DNA from: Streptomyces sindenensis
GTDB taxonomy: Bacteria; Actinomycetota; Actinomycetes; Streptomycetales; Streptomycetaceae
NCBI RefSeq assembly: GCF_014649035.1
Contig: NZ_BMSG01000037.1
Coordinates: forward strand, 1-62,527
Reading direction: 5' to 3'
Length of the DNA: 62,527 nucleotides
In this document: one piece after another, positions 1 through 7,043 of the stretch
Layout: each line of letters opens with the position of its first letter
Position numbering within the stretch: the first letter of the stretch is position 1
Notes under the pieces: model-generated
The model's database searches: none
Told to the model about the DNA's origin: nothing
What the model saw: the letters and a program-made list of their open reading frames with translations, nothing else
Translations under genes and position numbers: made by a program

Positions 1-66
1 CACACCGCACTCGGCGGCCACCCACCGATCAGCCGTGTGAACAACCCTGCGGGTCAATACAGCTAG
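1..66 (+). mobile_element. C-terminal fragment of an IS481-like transposase, cut by the window start
   Basis: Frame 1 is open from base 1 to a TAG at 64-66 and gives 21 residues containing TALGGHPPISRVNN. This matches, from memory, the conserved C-terminal tail of IS481-type DDE transposases (a RPHxALGGxxPISR pattern followed by a short tail). The catalytic domain lies outside the window, so activity cannot be judged. The stop codon touches the left arm of the long palindrome at 62-133, as expected if that palindrome is the right end of the element. The family assignment rests on about 15 residues only. Confidence 0.6.
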
Positions 67-133
67 GTCCTGTCGTCAAACTGCCGTCGTCGCCCGGAGG
101 GCGGCAGACGGCAGTTTGACGACAGGACCTAGC
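62..133. repeat. 72-bp near-perfect palindrome, probable insertion-sequence right end
   Basis: Positions 62-88 are an exact inverted copy of 107-133 (27 bp), and an inner 5-bp stem (91-95 with 99-103) leaves a three-base loop. The arms contain TGTCGTCAAACTGCCGTC, and TGT is a usual terminal triplet in IS481 elements. It begins at the transposase stop codon. It may be the element terminus, a terminator protecting the element, or a small non-autonomous derivative flanked by CTAG. Confidence 0.75.
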
Positions 134-209
134 GGCGCTGCCGTGAGCGCGGTGGATCAGGACACCACAACCGCACCACGGACACGAACGCGTTCCCTTG
201 CACGACGAA

Positions 210-243
210 GGCGAGGACCCTTGGCGGGGGCGGCGTCCTCGCC
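210..243 (+). promoter_or_regulatory. Hairpin in the leader of the lipoprotein gene
   Basis: GGCGAGGAC at 210-218 pairs with GTCCTCGCC at 235-243 around a 16-base loop, about 30 bases before the lipoprotein start codon. It could be a terminator that insulates the gene from the insertion sequence, or a leader structure. No function is demonstrated. Confidence 0.3.
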
Positions 244-273
244 CTGCGCGGCATCTACCGAAGGAGTACGTCC

Positions 274-663
274 ATGAGCCGGTCCGGACGATCTGCGTGC
301 GCACTGCTGACGGCGGCCCTGATAGGAACAGTGACCGGGTGCGCTGCTGACAGCGGCGGCGAGGGGGAGGCAAGCTGCGCATTCGAGGTCAGCTACGAGG
401 GGCGGACCTACAAGGACGTCGCGAACGTGGACTTCACGGTCACCGACAAGCTGGGCACCGCCACCCTGCCTCCCTGCGACGACACCGGCAGCCGGGAGGA
501 GGCTGAGACGGAGGAGACCGAGGAACCCGCCTACGCGGTGAAGGGCCTGTCCCCGGAGACAGCCATCGCCGTGGGCAGTTCACCGGACGAAGCGGTGCTC
601 GTCGTCTCCTACTCCGGCACGAGACTCCCGCCGGAGGTACAGGAACTGATCGACAAGCCGTGA
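274..663 (+). CDS. Small secreted lipoprotein of unknown function (DUF6281-like)
   Basis: This 129-residue protein has a short basic start, a hydrophobic segment (residues 9-22) and the lipobox VTGC, with Cys23 as the likely acylated residue. It is therefore predicted to be anchored on the outer face of the membrane. The mature part has two further cysteines (near residues 35 and 69) and an acidic Glu/Thr-rich stretch around 74-86. The ATG has a good AAGGAG site seven bases upstream. From memory it resembles the actinomycete DUF6281 lipoproteins, whose role is unknown. It stands alone next to an insertion-sequence end and converges on the methyltransferase gene. Confidence 0.75.
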   Translation: MSRSGRSACALLTAALIGTVTGCAADSGGEGEASCAFEVSYEGRTYKDVANVDFTVTDKLGTATLPPCDDTGSREEAETEETEEPAYAVKGLSPETAIAVGSSPDEAVLVVSYSGTRLPPEVQELIDKP

Positions 664-884
664 CACGACGCGGGGCCCGTTCCGCCCCCCAGGCCGGGCC
701 GACTCCTCCTGCCGCTCCCGTTCCCCGTTCAGCAGGCGCGTCACCGCCGCCTCCTGGCCCAGGGCTCGTTGCAGCGCGAGGGCACTCCTGGAGTCAAGGG
801 ATCCGGCGGCGCTCGCGGGCCGGAGCCGCGGCCCGAGGCCCGGCGATGCTGCCTGCTTCCTCATGCCTTCGGGGCTTCCTGCCT

Positions 885-1793
885 TCACGCCCTCATGTCC
901 CCCTGGGCGCGGCGGGCCATCCAAATCCGGCGCGTGGAGCGTACGACGAGGTCGTCGCGGTGGCGTACGTCCTCGGGCCCGCCGTCGACGAGCCGGTCGA
1001 GCGCGGCCAGGTCGTCGGTGTCGACGCGCCCGTCGAGCGAGCCGCGGACCCGCTCGAAGACCAGGAAGGCGTACCGCCCGGCCCCCTCGGGCAGCGGCGC
1101 GCGCAGCTCCCACGGCTCGGCGCGCTCCTGCTCGACGGAGAAGCCGGCGGCCGTCAGCAGGGGGCCCCAGTCGGCGCCCCGGTGCGGCATCCGCTCGGCG
1201 TGCAGGCCGTCGAGCGCCGCCCGGCAGCGGGCCTCCAGCTCGCCCGACTCCCCGTCCCCGGGCAGGAAGTACGGCATCCCGTCCACCTCCGCGACCGCCA
1301 GCAGCCCTCCGGGGCGCAGCGCGGCGCGGATGCCGGCCAGGGCGGTCGCGGGGTCGTCCAGGTGGTGCAGGGATGCCGACGCCCAGACCAGGTCGGCATC
1401 GACCACTCCCGGCAGCCCCGCACCGGCGTCGGTCTCCAGCGTGCGCACCCGGTCGTCCAGCCCCCGCTCGCGGGCCGCCGAGACGAGCCGCTCCAGCATC
1501 TCGGGGGAGCTGTCGACGGCGGTCACGCGGGCGGTCGGGAACTGCTCCAGCAGGGCGAACGTGCCGGTTCCGGTACCCGAGCCGAGGTCGACGATGTGCC
1601 GGACGTCGTCACCGGCCAGACAGGCGATGCGTCCGGTGAGCGCGGTCAGCTGGGGCGCGAACAGGGCGGCGTCGAGATCGAGGATCTCGGGAAGGCCGTT
1701 GGGGGTAGCCCCGGAGTCGTGGGTGTGGGCGTGGGCATGGGGGTGGGCGGGGGCGTGGGGCACCTCGTGGTGGTGCTGGTGTGCGTGAGCCAT
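885..1793 (-). CDS. Class I SAM-dependent methyltransferase with a His-rich N-terminus
   Basis: The protein has 302 residues. Residues 2-25 hold about eleven histidines in HAHQHHH- and HPHAHAH-type strings, a metal-binding-like tail unusual for this family. The Rossmann methyltransferase fold follows: motif I is VDLGSGTGTGTFALL (about 68-82), motif II carries the acidic residue in TAVDSS, and motif IV is around DLVWASASLHHLDD. The substrate cannot be inferred. No strong ribosome site precedes the ATG at 1793. Two perfect palindromes sit 23-57 bases upstream, so a dedicated repressor, possibly metal-responsive given the His tail, is conceivable. It diverges from the FG-GAP gene. Confidence 0.85.
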   Translation of the reverse strand: MAHAHQHHHEVPHAPAHPHAHAHTHDSGATPNGLPEILDLDAALFAPQLTALTGRIACLAGDDVRHIVDLGSGTGTGTFALLEQFPTARVTAVDSSPEMLERLVSAARERGLDDRVRTLETDAGAGLPGVVDADLVWASASLHHLDDPATALAGIRAALRPGGLLAVAEVDGMPYFLPGDGESGELEARCRAALDGLHAERMPHRGADWGPLLTAAGFSVEQERAEPWELRAPLPEGAGRYAFLVFERVRGSLDGRVDTDDLAALDRLVDGGPEDVRHRDDLVVRSTRRIWMARRAQGDMRA

Positions 1794-1815
1794 GCGATCG
1801 AGCGTACGGTCTCCT

Positions 1816-1850
1816 GCGTCTGACGCATGTGGGCTTGCCTATAACGCAAG
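1816..1850 (-). promoter_or_regulatory. Two palindromes upstream of the methyltransferase gene
   Basis: GCGTCTGACGC (1816-1826) is a perfect palindrome around one base. CTTGC-N7-GCAAG (1834-1850) encloses CTATAAC, an AT-rich core rare in this DNA. Both lie in the 221-bp divergent region and nearer the methyltransferase start, so they are operator candidates. I do not recognise the second as a standard Zur, Nur or DmdR box. Confidence 0.4.
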
Positions 1851-2014
1851 AAGATGGCGCCGAAGTCGGCCGCGTGGGCAATGGCGCGGGAAGCTCGCAG
1901 GTGATGGTCCGGGGCCGGGGCGTACAACCATTCGCCGCACGGAAGGTCTTTCTGGGCAGATGGCGGGCGGCGGGCCCGCTCGCCGTACGCACGCGTACAT
2001 CCGGGGGATGACCC

Positions 2015-3442
2015 ATGCAGACTTCTCGACTCCGTACCGTTTCGGCGATCTTCGTGACGCTCGCCGCCACGGCGACCGCCGCCCCGGCCCTCTCCGGTAC
2101 GGCGGTGGCGGCAGCGTCGGCCTCCGCCGTGCGGCAGCCGGTCGACTTCAACGGGGACGGGTACGAGGACATGGTCGCCTCGGTGCCCGACGGGACCGTG
2201 TCCGGCATCAAGAAGGCCGGTTACCTGGCGGTCTACCCGGGCGACGCCAAGGGCATCAACCCGGCCCGGCACCAGGTGATCAACCAGAACACGGCCGGGA
2301 TCCCCGGTTCGGCCACCGCGAACGCCCGCTTCGGTGGGTCGGCGCCCGCCGACATCGATGCCGACGGCTACACCGACCTGCTGGTCTCGGCCGGCAACGG
2401 CCGGCCGATCATCCTGTTCGGCGGCAAGAGCGGTCTCGGCACCCGGGCCGTCGAGTTCCAGGGCCGGGGCCAGGGCGAAGCGGTGGGCGACTTCGACGGC
2501 GACGGCCGGGCGGACGTGGCCGGGATCGACAACGCCGACTGGGCCGGGAAAGTCGTTCTGAGCGAGAAGATCGGCGCGGACGGCTCGGTCGGGAGCACCC
2601 GGACGGCGCTGACCGCCGACGGCGTCGAGACCTATGAGGGCGTACAGGCCGCGGACATCAACAACGACGGCAAGGACGACCTGCTGCTCAGCACCGGCTG
2701 TAGCGACGAGCCGGACTGCGGCGGGACGTCGCTGTACCTGTCGACCGGCACGGGCTTCACCCACGTCCCCGTCCTCACCGCGCCGGGAACGTATCTCCAC
2801 CACGCCTCGGTGACGGTGGGTTCGGTCAACGGTGACGCGTACCCGGACCTGGTCTTCACCCGGCAGCCCACCGGCCTGGACAGCGACGTGGACTTCCCGA
2901 GCAAGGGCGGCGCGGTGGCGGTCGCCCTCGGCGGACCCAAGGGGCAGAACACCTCCGTGAAGCCGAAGTGGATCACCCAGGCCACCGCCGGAGTGCCGGG
3001 CGCCGACGAGCCGGGGGACGCCATGGGTGCGAGCGCCGCGGTGGGGGACCTGGACGGCGACGGTTACGGCGAGGTCGTCGTGGGCCTGCCGGGCGAGGAC
3101 GTGGGCACGGCGAAGAACGCCGGTGGGGTGCTGATCTTCAAGGGGCGCGCCACGGGCATCACGGGCGCCGACACGAAGGTGATCGGCCAGTCCACGGCGA
3201 ACGTCCCCGGCGTCGACGAGCAGGGCGACGCCTTCGGCGGCGAGGTCCATGTCGTGGCCGGAGCCAAGGGCGTACCGGCCACGCTGGCGGTGGCCGCCCC
3301 CGGCGAGAACACCGACCAGGGCGGCGTCTGGCTCTTCAAGGGCAGCGGCACGGGCCCGGTCACCCAGGGCAGCGTCTCCTTCGGCGAGGCGAGCCTGGGC
3401 GTGACACCGTCGGCGGTCCGCTTCGGCAACCGGCTGGGCTGA
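2015..3442 (+). CDS. Secreted FG-GAP/VCBS repeat protein
   Basis: The protein has 475 residues. A signal peptide spans about residues 1-33 and ends in alanine-rich sequence. The rest consists of repeats carrying calcium-loop motifs of the DxNxDGxxD type (for example DFNGDGYEDM, DIDADGYTDL, DFDGDGRADV, DINNDGKDDL, DLDGDGYGEV) with GxxFG and FKG strands. This is the pattern of integrin-alpha-like seven-bladed propellers. Such proteins are exported and usually bind ligands or surfaces. No catalytic domain is visible. A GGGGGATGA site precedes the ATG, and a 10-bp stem directly after the stop probably ends the transcript. Confidence 0.88.
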   Translation: MQTSRLRTVSAIFVTLAATATAAPALSGTAVAAASASAVRQPVDFNGDGYEDMVASVPDGTVSGIKKAGYLAVYPGDAKGINPARHQVINQNTAGIPGSATANARFGGSAPADIDADGYTDLLVSAGNGRPIILFGGKSGLGTRAVEFQGRGQGEAVGDFDGDGRADVAGIDNADWAGKVVLSEKIGADGSVGSTRTALTADGVETYEGVQAADINNDGKDDLLLSTGCSDEPDCGGTSLYLSTGTGFTHVPVLTAPGTYLHHASVTVGSVNGDAYPDLVFTRQPTGLDSDVDFPSKGGAVAVALGGPKGQNTSVKPKWITQATAGVPGADEPGDAMGASAAVGDLDGDGYGEVVVGLPGEDVGTAKNAGGVLIFKGRATGITGADTKVIGQSTANVPGVDEQGDAFGGEVHVVAGAKGVPATLAVAAPGENTDQGGVWLFKGSGTGPVTQGSVSFGEASLGVTPSAVRFGNRLG

Positions 3443-3470
3443 CGGTCCCGCTGCCCGGGGAGCGGGACCG
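3443..3470 (+). terminator. Rho-independent-like hairpin after the FG-GAP gene
   Basis: CGGTCCCGCT at 3443-3452 is perfectly complementary to 3461-3470 with an 8-base loop, starting one base after the stop codon. There is no T-run, as is common for Streptomyces terminators. Confidence 0.6.
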
Positions 3471-3568
3471 TCACCCGGGGGCCGCCGGTCACCCGGGGGC
3501 CGCCGGTCGCCGGGGGAGCCGCCGGTCACCGGGGAGCCGCCGGTCACCGGGGAGCCGCCGGTCACCGG
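3470..3568. repeat. 18-bp tandem repeat, about 5.4 copies
   Basis: Units begin at 3470, 3488, 3506 (19 bp), 3525, 3543 and 3561 (partial), with the consensus GTCACCGGGGAGCCGCCG. The array fills the spacer between two genes and encodes nothing evident. It looks like slippage-generated repeat DNA. Confidence 0.85.
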
Positions 3569-3670
3569 CGGATGCGGGCGCGCTGCCCTGCGGCGCGCCC
3601 GCACGGGGGACGGCGCTGACGACGCGCGGACCCTGGCGGCCCGGCCCGCCGACTGCCTATTCTGGGGATC

Positions 3671-4294
3671 ATGACTGCCCAGCCCCCGGAGCCTTCTCCG
3701 CGCCCCGTCCCATCAGGAGAACTCCGCGCTTCCCATGACGACCGGGAGGCAGTGGTGGAGCAACTGCGCGATGCCGCGGCCGAGGGGCGCATCGACCTCG
3801 ACGAGCTGGATTCCCGCCTGGAACAGGCGCTGACCTCGAAGACGTACGCCGAACTGGCCGTCCTGACAGCCGACCTGCCGAAGTCGCCCTCATCGGCAGC
3901 GGAGAGCCTGCCGCCCCTGGTGCTCAAGGGCGGCATGTACGGCGCGTCCCGGGGCCCCGGCCGCTGGGACGTGCCCGGCCACGTGATCGCTCACGCGGGC
4001 ATGGGAGGCGTGAGTCTCGACTTCACCCGGGTCGAGTGCCGCCTCGCGGAGGTCGTGGTGGAGGCGTACGGGGAGACTTCCGGCGTCACGGTCGTCATCC
4101 CCGACGGCTGGGCCGCGGACACCACCGGCATGGACCCCGGCTTCGGCGGCCTGAAGGACAAGACCACGTCCGACCGCCTCCCGGGCACTCCCCTGATCCG
4201 GCTCACCGGCTCCGGCGGCATGGCGGGCGTGGTCGTCCGCCACCCCAACAAGCGGGAACGCCGCAAGCTGGCCGGCGACGCGACGCGGGGCTGA
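3671..4294 (+). CDS. DUF1707 domain protein with a LiaF-like C-terminus
   Basis: The protein has 207 residues. After a Pro-rich start comes the DUF1707 SHOCT-like segment (about 19-65), with RASHDDREAVVEQLRDAAAEG and DLDELDSRLEQAL at its core. The C-terminal half (about 90-190) is beta-rich like the cell-wall-stress DUF2154/LiaF domain. Such proteins are common in actinomycetes and lack an assigned function. There is no membrane segment. A TATTCT box lies seven bases before the ATG, so a leaderless transcript is possible, and a GGGGA site overlaps the same stretch. It converges on the DUF3592 gene. Confidence 0.75.
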   Translation: MTAQPPEPSPRPVPSGELRASHDDREAVVEQLRDAAAEGRIDLDELDSRLEQALTSKTYAELAVLTADLPKSPSSAAESLPPLVLKGGMYGASRGPGRWDVPGHVIAHAGMGGVSLDFTRVECRLAEVVVEAYGETSGVTVVIPDGWAADTTGMDPGFGGLKDKTTSDRLPGTPLIRLTGSGGMAGVVVRHPNKRERRKLAGDATRG

Positions 4295-4363
4295 GCCGGC
4301 TGCTCGACAACGGAGCCCGGCGTCGTGCCGGTCGCGGGGCCGGCTTGGCAGGGGCGGTGGGCG

Positions 4364-5230
4364 TCAGCCCGCGATCAGGACCCCTCCCGCCACGGCCGCG
4401 GCGACCCCCACGAGAAGGGACCCGACAGCGAACGCGATCTCGCCGACGCGGGAGCGGTGTTCGGCGGCGAGGTCCGTGGTGAAGACGGCCGGGTCGTCGG
4501 GGCGGTAGTGAATCGTGAGCTCCCGGCCGCGTGAGCGGGCGGGATCGCTCAGCCCCGTAGTGCGGTAGGCAGTGACGGCGGTGCCGTCGTGGGTGGTGAA
4601 GGCGACGACCGGGGTGTGTCTGGTGGCGGTTCCGCTGTCCTCGTCGACGGTGACGTCCTTCAGTACGGCGATGACGCGGCCCGGGACCGGGTCGCCGGAG
4701 GCGAGGCCCTCGATGCGCAGACGTGTGTCGCGTACGGCCCGGGGCAGATAGGTCGCGCTCAGCAGCGTCCAGGGGACGCCGAAGCCGATGAGGGCCCACG
4801 GCCAGCCCCAGTCGATCGAGGCGACGACGACCAGCCCGACGTAGATGAGGAAGACCGCGAAGTTGGGCCGGCCGAGTCCGCTCCGCCCGGCGTCCGGGTC
4901 GGTGGTGAACTGGTAGGCGTGGGGGCGGCCGGGAGGGTAGCGGATGCCGACCTCACGGCCCGTCCAGGCCGTGCTGATCCGGTCGCCGCACTCGCCGTCG
5001 TTGGTGACGGTGAACTCCTGCCCCGTGGCGGGATCGCGGAAGGTGACGACCACGGCGATCCCCTCGCGTCCCGAGCTCCCGTGCCGGGGCTCCGTGACCC
5101 GTTCGATCCGGCCCATGACGCGGACCGCCCGCTGGCCGCGGGTCACCCCGGCCAGCGACCGTCCGTAACCGACGACCGCGACGGCGCCGAGGACGACGCA
5201 CCACAGCGCCAGGTATGCGTGCCATCCCAT
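4364..5230 (-). CDS. DUF3592-like membrane protein
   Basis: From the start chosen here the protein has 288 residues. The ATG at 5230 has an AGGAGGA site at proper spacing, whereas an in-frame ATG at 5272 has none. Four hydrophobic segments are visible: about residues 5-22, two near 125-160 and one at the C-terminus. Between them are two soluble beta domains of the DUF3592 type (about 30-110 and 175-255), each with V-G-R-I/V and a P-x-V-x-F-x-T strand pattern. The function is unknown. A second membrane protein gene lies upstream on the same strand, 75 bases away, suggesting joint expression. Confidence 0.7.
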   Translation of the reverse strand: MGWHAYLALWCVVLGAVAVVGYGRSLAGVTRGQRAVRVMGRIERVTEPRHGSSGREGIAVVVTFRDPATGQEFTVTNDGECGDRISTAWTGREVGIRYPPGRPHAYQFTTDPDAGRSGLGRPNFAVFLIYVGLVVVASIDWGWPWALIGFGVPWTLLSATYLPRAVRDTRLRIEGLASGDPVPGRVIAVLKDVTVDEDSGTATRHTPVVAFTTHDGTAVTAYRTTGLSDPARSRGRELTIHYRPDDPAVFTTDLAAEHRSRVGEIAFAVGSLLVGVAAAVAGGVLIAG

Positions 5231-5305
5231 CCGTGCTCCTCCTGGTCCGACAGCGGGGCCCGCCCGGCTCACCCGCTCCGTTCGAGCGCCCGTCCCGTCC
5301 GTCTG

Positions 5306-6415
5306 TCAGCGCGCCGGAACGCGCCGCACGATCTCGCCGTGGCCGTTCGCCTCCAGCGAGGCGGCACCGTCGGCGCCTGCCACCCCGACTCGGAGGGTGA
5401 GGGCGCCGGAAAGGCTCTCGGCGGTGAGTTGCCAGGTCTGCGGGGAGCGGACGCCGAGAGTGGTCCTGGCCTCCCGGACGAGGGCGGGGATGCGCGGGTA
5501 CGGCAGAGCGTCCAGGTCGAAGCCGGGTGCCTGCGAGCCCGCGGGAGTGAAGACGACGGTGAGGAGGCGGTCCTGCGCGACGACGGTGAGAGCCTGGCGG
5601 TTTCTGCCGTCGCCCTGGGTGAGCGAATCGACCGCCAGACGCAGTCGGCCCCCGTCGAACAGGGACTGTCCGGGGCCGAGGGCGACGGTGCCGGACGCGG
5701 CCGAGACGATCGTGGTGGACGAGGTGCCGGGGTCGGCGGGCCCAGCGGCCGAGGGGGGCCGGTCGGCGGGGCCTTCCGGGCCGAAGAGGTCGGCCCGGAA
5801 GGCGAAGACCACGGCGGCCGCTCCGAGCAGCAGGGCGAGGAGAGTGAGGTAGCCGCCGACGGAGCCGTCCGGAGGCGGCTTGGCGGTCAGGGCCGGGCCG
5901 GGCGCCGAATTGATGCGGGCCGAAGCCGCGCGGTCCTCCCATTCCGGTGTCGGGCGCTTCACCAGCTTCACCGCCCACGGCTGGTGCGGCGGGTACTGGA
6001 CGACGACGATGCCGCCTGGTTCGTAGTCGGCCAGGTCGACGAGATTGACGGACTGGGTGGACTCGACGCGGTACGCCGGTCTGCCGTCCGGGGCGACGGT
6101 GAGGTCGAAGCGGACGGGCACGTCGCTGGTCTCCCCGCCGGTGGCGTGCAGGCCCTCGATCCTGGCGAGGGTGGTGCAGGGGACGATGGCCCTCCGGCGT
6201 GCGCGCTCGGGCGCCCCGGCGGCGAGGACCAGCAGTCCATGGGCGATGGGGAGGACCAAGCCGCCGACCAGCAGCGAAACGTGTCCGAGGACAGTGCCGA
6301 CGACGAGCGCGGCGAGCGAGCTCCCGATCACCGCGCCCGTGAGGACCACGCGGGCGAGGTCGAGGGGGGTGCTGCGCGTCGGCGGTGCGCTCGGAGGGGC
6401 CGGCGTGATCGTCAT
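5306..6415 (-). CDS. Integral membrane protein of unknown function
   Basis: The protein has 369 residues if translation begins at the ATG at 6415. A longer in-frame start at 6481 would add a basic, poorly conserved-looking tail. Two adjacent transmembrane helices lie at about residues 20-75 and one near 190-210. These divide it into a cytoplasmic-like domain with a YxPHQPW segment and a C-terminal extracytoplasmic domain rich in beta strands. I do not recognise the family. It precedes the DUF3592 gene on the same strand. Confidence 0.6.
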   Translation of the reverse strand: MTITPAPPSAPPTRSTPLDLARVVLTGAVIGSSLAALVVGTVLGHVSLLVGGLVLPIAHGLLVLAAGAPERARRRAIVPCTTLARIEGLHATGGETSDVPVRFDLTVAPDGRPAYRVESTQSVNLVDLADYEPGGIVVVQYPPHQPWAVKLVKRPTPEWEDRAASARINSAPGPALTAKPPPDGSVGGYLTLLALLLGAAAVVFAFRADLFGPEGPADRPPSAAGPADPGTSSTTIVSAASGTVALGPGQSLFDGGRLRLAVDSLTQGDGRNRQALTVVAQDRLLTVVFTPAGSQAPGFDLDALPYPRIPALVREARTTLGVRSPQTWQLTAESLSGALTLRVGVAGADGAASLEANGHGEIVRRVPAR

Positions 6416-6529
6416 ACCGAGATTGTGGCGGCCCGGGCCGCGGCCCGGTAGGCGTCGGGGGGCCTTTCTCCTTCCCCTCAACGGCGTTTTCCGGGAGGGA
6501 TGTTGGCCCAGTTCGCCGCCGACACCCCG

Positions 6530-6560
6530 TACTGCTCCGTACTGCTCCGTACTGCTCCGG
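6530..6560. repeat. 10-bp tandem repeat, three copies
   Basis: ACTGCTCCGT occurs at 6531 and 6541, and ACTGCTCCGG at 6551. It lies between two minus-strand genes. Confidence 0.8.
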
Positions 6561-6662
6561 AAAATGCGGTTGCCACGGCATGAACGCCCACGTCCTCACC
6601 GATCCGTCCGGGCGGCTGCTGTGGTGGCCGGGGAAAGGGGGGCTCCCGGCCCTCCCACTGGG

Positions 6663-6932
6663 TCAGCCGGAGATGCGCTCCTCCAGGCGGACGGTCACGG
6701 TGTCCCCCTCCTCCTTGCCGATCGCCTTGCGTACGCCCGCCTTCACGGGCAGTTTGTGCGTGCCGTCCCCCAGGGCCATGAACGAGCTCCGGAACGGGTG
6801 GCCGTCGACGGTGCCCCGGACCTTCACCAGGCCGCGGGTGCCGAAGAACTCGGCCGACTCGGGCCACACCACATAGGTCCAGCCGCCCTTGCTCGGGCTC
6901 TTCCGCAGAGTCGCGGTGAATTGCTTGTCCAT
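6663..6932 (-). CDS. DUF1905 domain protein
   Basis: The protein has 89 residues, which is close to the length of a single DUF1905 domain. Hallmarks are the start FTATLRKSP, the strand WTYVVWPESAEFFGTRG, then VRGTVDGHPFRSSFMALGDG and the Lys-rich turn KAGVRKAIGKEEGDTVTV. The fold is a small beta barrel, and the biochemical role is unknown. No DUF1905-associated YdeI/OmdA-like domain is fused to it. It is probably monocistronic. Confidence 0.8.
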   Translation of the reverse strand: MDKQFTATLRKSPSKGGWTYVVWPESAEFFGTRGLVKVRGTVDGHPFRSSFMALGDGTHKLPVKAGVRKAIGKEEGDTVTVRLEERISG

Positions 6933-7043
6933 CGTCGGTACCGCCTGTCCGTGAGCCCGCGGCGCGGCTCGTCGCGGTGTTCACCAGTAGGACGGGGGCG
7001 GGCGCCGAAACTCATCGGTGAGCCGTGGGCCCGGCCCTCCCGC

